Source: an uncultured Prevotella sp. (lineage in GTDB: Bacteria; Bacteroidota; Bacteroidia; Bacteroidales; Bacteroidaceae). Taken from it: a stretch of DNA of 64,000 bases. The stretch's first letter is position 1, and the number at the start of each line of letters is the position of its first letter. Location of the stretch: positions 17,498 to 81,497 of the forward strand of contig URLI01000004.1 of the NCBI GenBank assembly GCA_900548585.1. Reading direction: 5' to 3'. Under the pieces are notes generated by a model that saw only the letters and a program-made list of their open reading frames with translations, searched no databases and had not been told where the DNA came from. Position numbers and translations under genes: made by a program. Positions 53,283-62,330 of this stretch are shown here, in pieces.

Positions 53283-54053
53283 TTACTCTTTTGTTGTGTC
53301 CTTAAGATCTCCCTGCGGATAGTATGGGAACATGTGTTCCTCCATCCACTCGTTTGCCTTTGCCGGCGGCATCTTCCATCCGCTGTTGCACGTTGACGTT
53401 ATTTCGACAAGGCACGATCCCTTTCCTGCCATATTTGCCTCGAAAGCCTTCCGTATTGCCTTCTTTGCCTTTGCGATATGCCCTACGGTGTTAACGCTCT
53501 GTCGCGTAACGAAGCATGTTCCCTCCAAAAGGGCTGCGATCTCAGGCATCTTCAGCGGGTAGCCATGCAGCTGCGGGTCACGTCCGTAAGGACATGTGGC
53601 GGTCTTCTGACCTACGAGCGTCGTCGGGGCCATCTGCCCGCCAGTCATTCCGTAAATGGCGTTATTGATGAATATAATGGTTATGTTCTCACCACGGTTG
53701 AGGGCATGGATTGTCTCGGCAGTACCTATACAGCCAAGGTCGCCGTCTCCCTGATAAGTGAAAACCAGACGGTCTGGCCACAGCCTCTTGACCGCCGTGG
53801 CAACGGCGGGTGCACGTCCGTGCGCAGCCTCCTGCCAGTCAACGTCAATATAGCGGTATGCGAAGACGGCGCAACCCACCGGTGAGACACCAACGGATTT
53901 CTCCTCCATTCCCATATCCTCGATTACCTCTGCTACGAGTTTATGTACGACACCATGAGAGCATCCCGGGCAGTAGTGCATGGGCACTTCGTTCATCAGC
54001 GTCGGTTTCTTGTACACCAGGTTCTCTGGACTTATAATATCATTCTTTTCCAT
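53283..54053 (-). CDS. 2-oxoacid:ferredoxin oxidoreductase beta subunit (TPP)
   Basis: A 256-residue thiamine-diphosphate subunit. The TPP-Mg motif is GDGDLGCIGTAETIHALNRG followed by INNAIYGMTGGQMAPTT. Cysteines at CPGCSHG and the GCAVFAY segment are typical of the VOR/KOR beta chain, where they bind a [4Fe-4S] cluster. It is encoded between alpha and gamma with only 3 bases to alpha. Confidence 0.94.
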   Translation of the reverse strand: MEKNDIISPENLVYKKPTLMNEVPMHYCPGCSHGVVHKLVAEVIEDMGMEEKSVGVSPVGCAVFAYRYIDVDWQEAAHGRAPAVATAVKRLWPDRLVFTYQGDGDLGCIGTAETIHALNRGENITIIFINNAIYGMTGGQMAPTTLVGQKTATCPYGRDPQLHGYPLKMPEIAALLEGTCFVTRQSVNTVGHIAKAKKAIRKAFEANMAGKGSCLVEITSTCNSGWKMPPAKANEWMEEHMFPYYPQGDLKDTTKE

Positions 54054-54056
54054 GGC

Positions 54057-55139
54057 TTACATCAATTTGGTTTTGATAGCGTTCACGATTTCATCCGGTT
54101 CGGGCACTATGCCACCCAAACGTCCAAAGTGTTCCACAGGCAGTGCGCCATTGATGGCAAGACGAACGTCCTCAACCATCTGGCCGGCATTGATTTCCGC
54201 AACCAGCACGCCCTTCTTTCCGCGTGCTGCCTCGGCAATCTGCTTGCTCGGGAACGGCCACAGAGTGACGGGACGGAAAAGTCCCACCTTCAATCCTTCT
54301 TCCTTTGCAATCTCAAGAGCCTTCTCGGCAATGCGTGATGCAGAGCCGAAACTTACTATCATGTAGTCAGCGTCCTCAAGTTGCTGTGTATCGTAGCGTA
54401 CTTCCTTCTCGCTTATTTCCTTGTATTTCTTCTGGAGGTGGAGATTGCGTTGCTCCATCACTTCCGACTGAAGTTCGAGAGAGGTTATGATGTTCGGCTC
54501 GCGGTCTTTGGTGCGTCCGAATGTGGCCCACGGGCATTCCTTCTTTATTTCCTCCTCGGTGCGGCGTGGTTTGAACGGTGGCAGGACCACCTTCTCCATC
54601 ATCTGTCCGATAACGCCGTCAGACAAAATCATTGCCGGGTTGCGGTACTTGAACGCCAGTTCGTATGCGAGGTCAACGAAATCTGCCATCTCCTGCACGC
54701 TGTTCGGTGCAAGCGTGATGACATAGTAGTCGCCGTTTCCACCGCCACGCGTTGCCTGGAAATAGTCTGCCTGCGACGGCTGAATTGTTCCAAGTCCGGG
54801 ACCTCCGCGCTGCACGTTGATGAAAACGCCCGGCAGTTCGGCGCCTGCCATATAGGCAATGCCCTCCTGCATAAGAGCCACGCCAGGGCTCGACGACGAT
54901 GTCATCACGCGCTTTCCTGCGCCTGCGCCACCATATACCATGTTAATAGATGCCACCTCGCTCTCTGCCTGAAGAACCACCATACCAGTGGTCTCCCATG
55001 GCTTGAGCTCGGCGAGTGTCTCGATCACTTCACTCTGCGGAGTGATGGGATATCCGAAATATCCATCAGTGCCACAGCGGATTGCGGCATGGGCTATAGC
55101 CTCATTGCCTTTCATAAGGGTTACTTCTTGTTCTGCCAT
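54057..55139 (-). CDS. vorB: 2-ketoisovalerate-type ferredoxin oxidoreductase alpha subunit
   Basis: A 360-residue alpha subunit. MKGNEAIAHAAIRCGTDGYFGYPITPQSE opens the pyrimidine-binding domain, and SSSSPGVALMQEGIAYMAGAELP, RGGPGLGTIQPSQADYF and LSDGVIGQMMEKV follow. The best match I recognise is the VorB group (3-methyl-2-oxobutanoate dehydrogenase). It would oxidatively decarboxylate branched 2-oxoacids to acyl-CoA and reduced ferredoxin; 2-oxoglutarate is the alternative. The start at 55139 removes 14 unrelated codons and lies 5 bases after the ferredoxin gene. Confidence 0.9.
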   Translation of the reverse strand: MAEQEVTLMKGNEAIAHAAIRCGTDGYFGYPITPQSEVIETLAELKPWETTGMVVLQAESEVASINMVYGGAGAGKRVMTSSSSPGVALMQEGIAYMAGAELPGVFINVQRGGPGLGTIQPSQADYFQATRGGGNGDYYVITLAPNSVQEMADFVDLAYELAFKYRNPAMILSDGVIGQMMEKVVLPPFKPRRTEEEIKKECPWATFGRTKDREPNIITSLELQSEVMEQRNLHLQKKYKEISEKEVRYDTQQLEDADYMIVSFGSASRIAEKALEIAKEEGLKVGLFRPVTLWPFPSKQIAEAARGKKGVLVAEINAGQMVEDVRLAINGALPVEHFGRLGGIVPEPDEIVNAIKTKLM

Positions 55140-55144
55140 AGCTT

Positions 55145-55378
55145 TTAGTTCTCCATACGTTTTTTGTAAACTGTAATACATCCATCAGGACACACCGTTC
55201 CACACGCTGCGCACCCGATGCAGTCATCGGGATGCACCGCCTGCACATACGGGTATCCATGGACATTCACTCTTTTTGCATCGAGGGCGATAACGTCCTT
55301 TGGGCAGGCCACAACGCACAGCGAGCAGCCCTTGCACCGGTCGGTATTCACCACGATAGCACCTTTGAATTTTGCCAT
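55145..55378 (-). CDS. 2x[4Fe-4S] ferredoxin, delta subunit
   Basis: A 77-residue dicluster ferredoxin. The two cluster motifs are CKGCSLCVVACP and CIGCAACGTVCPDGC. It is the delta chain that passes electrons from the oxidoreductase. It has VNTDRCKGCSLCV rather than a free ferredoxin N-terminus and is encoded 5 bases before the alpha subunit, so it is a complex subunit rather than a general carrier. Confidence 0.94.
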   Translation of the reverse strand: MAKFKGAIVVNTDRCKGCSLCVVACPKDVIALDAKRVNVHGYPYVQAVHPDDCIGCAACGTVCPDGCITVYKKRMEN

Positions 55379-55432
55379 AATGTTTTTTTTGTCCTGTTCG
55401 CCACACAGCCACAGCCGAGGCCACGCGGGTTA

Positions 55433-55612
55433 TCAGGGGTTGTACATGTCTTTACAATAGTAATTAAGTATGTCGTCGAGCATTCGTTTTGCTTCGACGG
55501 CAGGGCTGTCAGGATCTAAGGCTATAGCCTCAAGGTAACAGTTGATCGCATCGCGGAAATTGCCTTGCTGCCTGTATTCGTTTCCCTGCTTGTAATATTC
55601 TTCGGCTGTCAT
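55433..55612 (-). CDS. Small TPR protein upstream of the VOR genes
   Basis: A 59-residue protein with one clear tetratricopeptide repeat: [29 protein letters not shown], shown here in part, then a helical tail. Its ATG overlaps the folD stop in ATGA, so it is translationally coupled. It lies 54 bases before the ferredoxin subunit. The role is unknown; a scaffolding or assembly aid for the VOR complex is inference from position only. Confidence 0.78.
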   Translation of the reverse strand: MTAEEYYKQGNEYRQQGNFRDAINCYLEAIALDPDSPAVEAKRMLDDILNYYCKDMYNP

Positions 55613-56514
55613 TTTTTCTTGTCATTATATGCCTTCAGCGTGTTATTCATCAGCGAGCAGATTGTCATCGGCCCCACGCCACCCGGCACCGGAGTTATGT
55701 ACGAGCACTTTGGCGCGACCTCGTCAAACTTAACGTCCCCGTTCAGCCTGTAGCCGCTCTTGCGTGTCTTGTCCACTACCCTTGTGGTGCCAACGTCAAT
55801 GACGACCGCGCCATCCTTTACCATGTCCGCCGTGACGAAATTCGGCTGGCCGATTGCCGCTATTATGATGTCGGCATTGCGGCACTCTTCCTTAAGCGTC
55901 TTTGAGTGGCTGTGACAAACCGTGACTGTGGCGTCGCCATACTGCTTCTGCATCATGAGCTGCGACATGGGCTTCCCCACGATGTTCGACCGCCCCAGCA
56001 CAACACACTTCTTGCCGGAAGTTTTTATGCCGTAGCGTTGAAGCAAGGTGATTATCCCAAGCGGCGTGGCGGAGATGAAGCACGGCAGGCCTATGGCCAT
56101 GCGCCCCACGTTTATGGGGTTGAAGCCGTCAACGTCCTTGCGGTAGTCGATTGCCTCGATGACCTTCTGTTCATCTATGTGCCCTGGCAGAGGCATCTGG
56201 ACTATGAAGCCGTCGATGTCGGGGTCTTCGTTCATCTCTCGGACCTTGGCCAGCAACTCACCCTCGGTCACGTCCTCCTCATACCGTATCAGCGACGACT
56301 TGAAGCCGCACGCCTCGCACGACAGCACCTTGTTCTTGACGTATGTCTCGCTTCCGCCGTCATGCCCGACGAGGATTGCCGCGAGGTGCGGGCGCCTGTT
56401 GCCCTGCGCCACGAGGCTATCCACCTCCTGCCTTATCTCCTCCTTGAGTTTGGCGGCAGTCGCCTTTCCGTCAATCAATTTGTATCCGGCAGTTGAATTA
56501 TCGTTTGTGTCCAT
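55609..56514 (-). CDS. folD: Methylenetetrahydrofolate dehydrogenase/cyclohydrolase
   Basis: A 301-residue bifunctional FolD converting methylene-THF to formyl-THF with NADP. The catalytic lysine lies in [13 protein letters not shown], the substrate loop is [27 protein letters not shown] and the cofactor motif [13 protein letters not shown] are typical, and [10 protein letters not shown] ends the protein. The ATG at 56514 is used; the earlier GTG is less likely. It lies 47 bases after ffh and overlaps the TPR gene. Confidence 0.96.
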   Translation of the reverse strand: MDTNDNSTAGYKLIDGKATAAKLKEEIRQEVDSLVAQGNRRPHLAAILVGHDGGSETYVKNKVLSCEACGFKSSLIRYEEDVTEGELLAKVREMNEDPDIDGFIVQMPLPGHIDEQKVIEAIDYRKDVDGFNPINVGRMAIGLPCFISATPLGIITLLQRYGIKTSGKKCVVLGRSNIVGKPMSQLMMQKQYGDATVTVCHSHSKTLKEECRNADIIIAAIGQPNFVTADMVKDGAVVIDVGTTRVVDKTRKSGYRLNGDVKFDEVAPKCSYITPVPGGVGPMTICSLMNNTLKAYNDKKK

Positions 56515-56561
56515 AATATGCACGTATATTATTATTTAAGAAAAACATTGCCAACTCTCTC

Positions 56562-57914
56562 TCAACGCCCGTTCCTTCCGTTTTGCATCCCGGGCATTTT
56601 CACTCCTTTCATCATTCCCTTCATTCCGCCGCTCGTCACCATCTTCATCATCTTGCGTGTCTGGTCGAACTGCTTTATCAGCCTGTTCACCTCCTGTATG
56701 CTTGTTCCCGAGCCTTTTGCTATCCGGTTGCGGCGGCTTGAGTTGAGTATCTCCGGGTTTGTCCTTTCCTTTGGAGTCATGCTCTGTATTATCGCCTCAA
56801 TGCCCTTGAAGGCATCGTCGTCTATGTCAACGTCCTTTATGGCCTTTCCCACTCCTGGGATCATGGCCGCAAGGTCCTTCAGGTTGCCCATCTTCTTTAT
56901 CTGGTTTATCTGCCCGAGGAAGTCGTTGAAATCGAACTTGTTCTTCAGTATTTTCTTCTGGAGCCGCTTTGCCTCCTCCTCGTCATACTGCTCCTGCGCG
57001 CGCTCCACGAGCGAGACGATGTCGCCCATGCCGAGGATCCTGTCTGCCATGCGCTCTGGGTGGAACACGTCGATGGCCTCCATCTTCTCTCCCGTGCCGA
57101 CAAACTTGATAGGCTTCGTGACCACCGTCCTTATCGAGAGGGCCGCTCCGCCGCGTGTGTCGCCGTCGAGTTTTGTCAGCACCACGCCGTCGAAGTCGAG
57201 CCGCTCGTTGAACTCGCGCGCCGTGTTCACGGCGTCCTGCCCTGTCATAGAGTCAACCACGAACAGCGTCTCGTCAGGAGCCAGCGCCTTCTTCAGCGTC
57301 TCTATCTCCTGCATCATCTCCTCGTCAACGGCCAGACGGCCTGCGGTATCGACGATCACCACGTCGTATCCCTTTGCCTTTGCCTCTGCGACCGCGTGGT
57401 TCGCTATGCTTACCACGTCTTTGCTCTCTGGCTCGCAGAACACTGGCACATCCACCGACGCGCCAACGACTTTCAACTGCTCGATGGCTGCCGGTCGGTA
57501 AACGTCGCACGCCACGAGCAGAGGTTTCCTGCGCTGCTTTGTCTTCAGCATGTTGGCGAGTTTGCCGCTGAACGTTGTCTTGCCCGAACCTTGCAGTCCC
57601 GACATCAATATGATTGCCGGTTTTCCCGTGAGTTGCATTTCCGATGCCGTGCCTCCCATGAGCTGGGCAAGTTCGTCATGCACAATCTTCACCATCAGTT
57701 GCCCGGGCTTGACTGCCGTCAGCACGTTCATGCCAAGAGCCTTCTGCTTAACGTTGTCGGTGAATTGCTTTGCCACCTTGTAGTTGACATCGGCATCGAG
57801 CAACGCCCTGCGCACGTCCTTCAGTGTCTCGGCAACGTTTATCTCGGTGATTTTACCCTCACCCTTCAGTATCTTGAAAGACCTTTCGAGCCTGTCACTC
57901 AGATTCTCAAACAT
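56562..57914 (-). CDS. ffh: Signal recognition particle protein
   Basis: A 450-residue Ffh GTPase that delivers membrane proteins with 4.5S RNA. The N-terminal helical domain is followed by the G domain: P-loop GLQGSGKTTFSGK, DTAGRL, TKLDGD and GTGEKM. The C-terminal M domain is methionine-rich, with the signal-sequence groove, and ends in a glycine-methionine tail (GGMKGMMKG). It heads the run of ffh, folD, TPR and VOR genes on one strand, with a promoter at 57996-58024. Confidence 0.97.
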   Translation of the reverse strand: MFENLSDRLERSFKILKGEGKITEINVAETLKDVRRALLDADVNYKVAKQFTDNVKQKALGMNVLTAVKPGQLMVKIVHDELAQLMGGTASEMQLTGKPAIILMSGLQGSGKTTFSGKLANMLKTKQRRKPLLVACDVYRPAAIEQLKVVGASVDVPVFCEPESKDVVSIANHAVAEAKAKGYDVVIVDTAGRLAVDEEMMQEIETLKKALAPDETLFVVDSMTGQDAVNTAREFNERLDFDGVVLTKLDGDTRGGAALSIRTVVTKPIKFVGTGEKMEAIDVFHPERMADRILGMGDIVSLVERAQEQYDEEEAKRLQKKILKNKFDFNDFLGQINQIKKMGNLKDLAAMIPGVGKAIKDVDIDDDAFKGIEAIIQSMTPKERTNPEILNSSRRNRIAKGSGTSIQEVNRLIKQFDQTRKMMKMVTSGGMKGMMKGVKMPGMQNGRNGR

Positions 57915-57995
57915 TATCTTCTGTTTCTCTTCTCGTTTTCCTTATGTTTTTCAGTCAGGCACAAAGTTCATCCGTCACTTTTGCCTTTTGCATGG

Positions 57996-58024
57996 CAAAG
58001 ATAATAAAAAAAATTATTATTCAA
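57996..58024 (-). promoter_or_regulatory. Promoter of ffh
   Basis: On the minus strand TTG (58024-58022), 18 bases, TATCTTTG (58003-57996). It gives a leader of about 75 bases. Confidence 0.65.
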
Positions 58025-58127
58025 TCTAATATCCGCGCCAATTTAATTTATTTTAAAACTACGGACATTCGGAACACCCGTAAATCCTCCTTTATTTTCG
58101 GAAACCAAATATCAATTTGAAATCAAG

Positions 58128-58180
58128 AACGGCCGGGAAGCGGCGCTGCTTTCACTTGCTGCGCCGTTTCTCCGGCCGTT
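58128..58180 (-). terminator. Terminator of the DUF4625/TonB locus
   Basis: AACGGCCGGG and TCCGGCCGTT form the outer stem, with GCGGCGC/GCGCCGT as an inner stem. On the minus strand a T-containing tract follows. It lies just after the last gene of the locus. Confidence 0.75.
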
Positions 58181-58214
58181 ACCTTACCATAACAAATTGG
58201 TCAATCCGCAATCG

Positions 58215-58691
58215 TCAGATAATTTTTATCGACACGGCCTTCAGTTCCTGCCACCCAGACCTGTCGGTCAGCCGCACCATGAAATGGTAGTCGCCCGCAT
58301 CGATGTCTGCCGGTATTGGTATGTCAACGCTTGCCTTGTACGACTTCTGTCCGGCTGGTATTTCCCCGCCGCTGTTATACACCCATGGCTTAACCGGCTC
58401 TTTCCTGGCATCGAGCCCGCAGTCGCCAGCTGCGGTGCTGTGCGAGTGGTGGTCGAAGTTGTTGTGTATCTCAATGTTGAAACTTCCGAGTTCCTGGTTG
58501 TCCGCAAAAACACACCGGAACGGCACCACTTCGCCGCGCTTATACACCTGGCAGTTCTGCGGATATGAATTTTCGTCGTTGCTTATCGTCGGTTTCTCCA
58601 TATCCTTTACAACGGGGTCATCATCATCCCCACAGGCAGCGATTGTCATAACTGCCACCGCTATCAAAATTCCTGAAAACAATCTTTTCAT
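58215..58691 (-). CDS. DUF4625 lipoprotein, histidine-rich
   Basis: A 158-residue predicted lipoprotein: signal peptide with lipobox (VMTIAAC) and a mature acidic start GDDDDP. The rest is an Ig-like DUF4625 domain. A histidine patch HNNFDHHSHST (about residues 76-86) and a lone cysteine in AAGDCGLD could bind metal; this is inferred from composition. It follows the two-domain DUF4625 protein by 21 bases and is the last gene of the locus. Confidence 0.82.
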   Translation of the reverse strand: MKRLFSGILIAVAVMTIAACGDDDDPVVKDMEKPTISNDENSYPQNCQVYKRGEVVPFRCVFADNQELGSFNIEIHNNFDHHSHSTAAGDCGLDARKEPVKPWVYNSGGEIPAGQKSYKASVDIPIPADIDAGDYHFMVRLTDRSGWQELKAVSIKII

Positions 58692-58712
58692 ATCCTTATT
58701 CCTTACCTGTTG

Positions 58713-59465
58713 TTATTTCACTTGCAAATCCTCACATTCCTCCGTTGAGCAAACGCCTTTGGCATCGGTCACGTTGAAATGAAGGTGATAAACGCCCTTG
58801 GGGGCATCGGCCGGTATCATCAACTGCTCGCTGAAGTCAGCACTCGTCTTGCCGGCATATTTCTCGGAAAAGTCGAACTCCTTCTCATATTTCGTACCAG
58901 CCTTGTGTATCTCCACCACGATTTCCTTAATTTTGTTTGGAGCATCGACATGCGCCGCAAGTTTCATATACTTGCCGGCTGTGGCGGTTTTGCTGTCACC
59001 GTCTCCCACCTCCTTCAGTTCTATTACCGGGGCATCCGTGGAAGCAGCCTTCACTGTGATGTTCTCCTTGACCACCGTTGACAGGTTTGCCTTGTCCGTC
59101 ACCGTGAATGTGAGGACATACTTCCCTGCGGCAGCCGTTGCCGGAATGTCGATGTGCTTGTGGAAAATGGCATTTTTCTTTCCCACGAACTCATCGCCGT
59201 TGTAGTCCTTCTTCAAAAGGACTTCGCCGCCTTCACCTGAAATCTTTACCTCAATGCTATTAATGAGGTTCTCGGCGAGTATTTCCCCCTCGAGGTGGAA
59301 GTCCTTGCCTGCAACGGCCTCCTTGCTGTTCTCATGCCCAACTTCCTCGAGTTTCACCACCGGTGCATTGCCGGCGCCGCCATTGTTGTCGTCCGAGCAA
59401 GATGTGAATACCATGGCCAATACCGGGAGGAGCAGCGCTGCTCCTGAAATTATGATTTTTTTCAT
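58713..59465 (-). CDS. DUF4625 lipoprotein, two tandem domains
   Basis: A 250-residue predicted lipoprotein with a lipobox ending FTSC at residue 23. Two successive Ig-like DUF4625 domains occupy about 35-140 and 143-250. Each opens with similar VVKLEEVGHENSKEAVAGKDF and VIELKEVGDGDSKTATAGKY (shown in part), and each ends with a VTDKANLST / VTDAKGVCST segment. Both copies are recognisable repeats of one module. It lies between the TonB receptor and the single-domain DUF4625 lipoprotein, so it probably works at the outer membrane with the receptor. Confidence 0.85.
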   Translation of the reverse strand: MKKIIISGAALLLPVLAMVFTSCSDDNNGGAGNAPVVKLEEVGHENSKEAVAGKDFHLEGEILAENLINSIEVKISGEGGEVLLKKDYNGDEFVGKKNAIFHKHIDIPATAAAGKYVLTFTVTDKANLSTVVKENITVKAASTDAPVIELKEVGDGDSKTATAGKYMKLAAHVDAPNKIKEIVVEIHKAGTKYEKEFDFSEKYAGKTSADFSEQLMIPADAPKGVYHLHFNVTDAKGVCSTEECEDLQVK

Positions 59466-59543
59466 TGTTTCCTTTTTTTATAAAATTAATGTAATGTGTC
59501 CCGCTTTTTCTGGGACGTTTAAATATTCTCTTTGTTTTTTTTC

Positions 59544-61682
59544 TTAGAACGCCAGTCCCACCGACACGCTGACATTGCGCCCTGCCTCCGGAACGCCTAT
59601 CAGCCGGTAGTAACTGGTGTGGTCATAGTACCTGCGGTTGAGCAGGTTGTCGCAACTCAGGTTGGCGGTGAGCGCGGCATCCTTCATGCGCCACGACCTG
59701 CCCGCCGACATGTTTATCAGATAGTAACCCGGGGTTGGCTTCTCCGGGGGTACAATCTCGCTCTGTCTTCCCGTGAGTTGGTATGCCACCTGCACATACG
59801 TCCCTGCCCCGTCATCCGTCCCCGGTGTCTTCCATTTCAGCGATGCCCCGACGCTCCACGGCCGGCTGAAAGGCAGCGTGTAGCCCTTCTTCTCGCCAGA
59901 CTCCTGTCGCGCATAAAGGTATTCGCCGGTCAACTCGCTCTCCAGGCATGTCAGCCATTCGTATTTCAGGGACATCTCGCAGCCCCATCTCAGCACCCTG
60001 CCCTGACCGTAGTTATACACCTGAAGCCCCTCGTAATAGTTTGGCGTGGGGTTCATATATATATAATTGGTGAAATAGTTGAAATATGGATCTATCTGGA
60101 TTACCATGCGGTCACCATGCCAGTGTATGCCGGCATCCACCTGGTACGACTCCTCTGGGTCGAGGTCCGGGTTCCCCTTCTCATACCTGAATATGTGATA
60201 GTTCACCCCGTCGGTGCCAAGTTCCTTTGGTATCGGAGTACGGAAGCCCTTGCCGACGTTAGCCTTCAGAATCCACCTGCCGTTGATGTAGTTCACCCCT
60301 GCCGACCATGTGAGGCTTCCGAAGTTGAGGATGCGGTTCCCCGACCTCTCCTTATACACGCCGGTGCCGTTCTCCGGTGTGGCGAACCAGTCGCGGTAGG
60401 CATGTATATGCGTGCGCGTGGCGTCATACCGCAGTCCGGCATTCAGGATGATTTTTTCCGACAGATACCAGCGGTCATACAGGTATGCCCCTGCCGTGGC
60501 GTTGTTGAAGTCGGGGATTATGAACCCCCACCCCTCGCGCTTGTTGCGCTGCAGTTCGGCGCTCGCCCCCACACAGATGTTGTGGTGACCCGCAACCGGC
60601 ATCTTCGCCCCGAGCGCCACGGTGTATGTCTGCTTACGGAACTTGCGCTCGAGCGTGCCCGGCGGTATTGGCATATACCCGTGGCTCACCGGCTCTGACT
60701 CCTCCTTGCGCACGTTGCGCTGGAAAGAGAGGTCGAGGAAGAGGTGCAGCTTGGGCAGGTGCAACTCCGAGTGGCTCACCGCCTTCAGGTGATTCATTGC
60801 GTGGAATGGCAGCGATATGTCGCGTTCCGACCTGTCGTAGTCTATCTCGGACAGCCGCACCTCCAGTCCGTGGGCATTTGCGAAGAAGCCGCTCTTGCCG
60901 CTGGTGTCAGAAAGGCGCAGGCTCGTAGCGAAATGATCGCCACGGTAGCCCACCATCGCGCTGCCGTCAAACTCGCGCCCCGCAGTGTTGCGTAGCCTGC
61001 GTCTGTGAAGCCTTATATAATAGGAATAATATTGTATGCTGTCCGTTGGCACGCGGTAGTCGGCATAGTCGCTTCCCGTGAGGGTTGCCTTCCAGTAGAA
61101 GCCGTTCCGCATCGCGCCGCCAAGTTGAACCGCCGCGCCGAGCGAGGCGTTGTTGCTGCGCGCGAAGACGCGTGCCTTGCCGCCGAACGGCCTGTCAGGC
61201 ACACGGTCACTGAAAAGGTTTATAACCCCGCCGATGGCGTCAGAGCCGTAGAGCAGGGCCGACGGGCCCTTTACTATCTCCACGCGGTCAACGTCGAACT
61301 GGTTTATCTCCAGTCCGTGATCCTCGCCCCACTGCTGTCCCTCGTGCTTTATTCCGTTCTCGGTCACTGCCATGCGGTTGAAGCCAAGGCCACGTATCGA
61401 TGGCTTCGACTCACCCGAGCCTATGCTCATGGCCTTAACCCCGGGAATTGACTTGAGGCTCTGCATGAGACTTCCTCCGAGGTTGGCATTGAGAAATTCA
61501 TCGCTCACACTCACAATATTCTGCGAAGATTTCATCTGCAGGTTGCGCTGCGTGTGGTTTCCCAGCACGACGACATCCTGCACGCTGCCACCCTGTATCG
61601 TGTCCGGGCTGTCACATACCGACCTGCCGGAGGATGGCAAGGCGATGGCTGACAGCACGGCTGCATACATTATTTTTTTCAT
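59544..61682 (-). CDS. TonB-dependent receptor, candidate metal or siderophore importer
   Basis: A 712-residue outer-membrane receptor. The TonB-box-like DVVVLGN precedes a plug domain (SLKSIPGVKAMSIGSGESKP, SIRGLGFNRMAVTENGIK) and then IVKGPSALLYGSDAIGGVIN, the classical plug end. A 22-stranded barrel ends with aromatic SVSVGLAF. It has no N-terminal carboxypeptidase-like domain and no SusD partner, unlike glycan importers. Its layout is like siderophore, haem or zinc (ZnuD-type) receptors. The neighbours are histidine-rich lipoproteins and a His/Cys membrane protein, supporting a metal ligand. The substrate itself is not shown by sequence. Confidence 0.88.
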   Translation of the reverse strand: MKKIMYAAVLSAIALPSSGRSVCDSPDTIQGGSVQDVVVLGNHTQRNLQMKSSQNIVSVSDEFLNANLGGSLMQSLKSIPGVKAMSIGSGESKPSIRGLGFNRMAVTENGIKHEGQQWGEDHGLEINQFDVDRVEIVKGPSALLYGSDAIGGVINLFSDRVPDRPFGGKARVFARSNNASLGAAVQLGGAMRNGFYWKATLTGSDYADYRVPTDSIQYYSYYIRLHRRRLRNTAGREFDGSAMVGYRGDHFATSLRLSDTSGKSGFFANAHGLEVRLSEIDYDRSERDISLPFHAMNHLKAVSHSELHLPKLHLFLDLSFQRNVRKEESEPVSHGYMPIPPGTLERKFRKQTYTVALGAKMPVAGHHNICVGASAELQRNKREGWGFIIPDFNNATAGAYLYDRWYLSEKIILNAGLRYDATRTHIHAYRDWFATPENGTGVYKERSGNRILNFGSLTWSAGVNYINGRWILKANVGKGFRTPIPKELGTDGVNYHIFRYEKGNPDLDPEESYQVDAGIHWHGDRMVIQIDPYFNYFTNYIYMNPTPNYYEGLQVYNYGQGRVLRWGCEMSLKYEWLTCLESELTGEYLYARQESGEKKGYTLPFSRPWSVGASLKWKTPGTDDGAGTYVQVAYQLTGRQSEIVPPEKPTPGYYLINMSAGRSWRMKDAALTANLSCDNLLNRRYYDHTSYYRLIGVPEAGRNVSVSVGLAF

Positions 61683-61747
61683 AAACAGACGTACTTATTT
61701 GATACAATACCCCCACGGCGGCACTTGTCAATGCCGCTCATGGAAAA

Positions 61748-62104
61748 CTAAAGGATGGATATTGCCTCGGGAGGTCCGCGCCGGAAGTTGTGCAATGCCG
61801 CGTGCGAGCATGCAAACACATGACGGCGCTGCGGCAATGCCTTCCCCTTTACGGCAAGGGGAACAACCATGATGACAACCGCCGCAATATATGGCAGCGT
61901 GCTGAACTGGCACAGCAGGCAGTTGCCGAAGTGTATGTTTCCGTTGGAGAGATGCCCCGCATGGGGTGCGTGGTTTACGCAGTCAACGCACGTCACCTCC
62001 GCCGCACCACCGGAGTGGTTGTGCAGCGAAGCAGCCAGCAGCAACGGCACGAACACCGTCAGCAGCAGGCGCGATATGTATATGCGCCGTCTCTCTGTAT
62101 CCAT
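61748..62104 (-). CDS. His/Cys-rich small membrane protein
   Basis: A 118-residue protein with an N-terminal membrane segment (LLLTVFVPLLLAAS) and a second near residues 68-85. Between them lies LHNHSGG and a CVDCVNHAPHAGHLSNGN...CLLC region with eight or more His/Cys residues. I do not recognise the family; the pattern recalls metal-handling DUF2946-like proteins. It is the first gene of the four-gene locus, with a -7 box 8 bases before its ATG, and the TonB receptor follows after 65 bases. Confidence 0.65.
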   Translation of the reverse strand: MDTERRRIYISRLLLTVFVPLLLAASLHNHSGGAAEVTCVDCVNHAPHAGHLSNGNIHFGNCLLCQFSTLPYIAAVVIMVVPLAVKGKALPQRRHVFACSHAALHNFRRGPPEAISIL

Positions 62105-62112
62105 ATCGCTCG

Positions 62113-62120
62113 CAAAGGTA
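62113..62120 (-). promoter_or_regulatory. -7 box of the DUF4625/TonB locus
   Basis: The minus strand reads TACCTTTG, consensus match, only 8 bases from the ATG at 62104, so the leader is very short. No Fur/Zur-type dyad is evident beside it. Confidence 0.6.
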
Positions 62121-62251
62121 ACACATTTGTCGGTGAAACGTACAGGTCGTCACGATATTTAACATTAAATAGCACTATGCAATGCCGCAAGCCCAAATTC
62201 AGAAACGGGGTGTGTATGCCTGTTTGCAGACCATCCCCGGGCATTCATTAC

Positions 62252-62282
62252 TGCAGGGACTTACGCGGCGTAAGTCCCTGCA
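62252..62282. repeat. 27-bp palindromic repeat, perfectly extended copy
   Basis: TGCAGGGACTTACGC and GCGTAAGTCCCTGCA are perfect 15-base arms around one base. It is the most symmetrical member of the dispersed family, located just after the stop of the 62331 gene. Confidence 0.85.
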
Positions 62283-62330
62283 AAAACACAACCGCGCAAT
62301 GGCACTGTTCCCTATGTGCGGCTAAAACTT

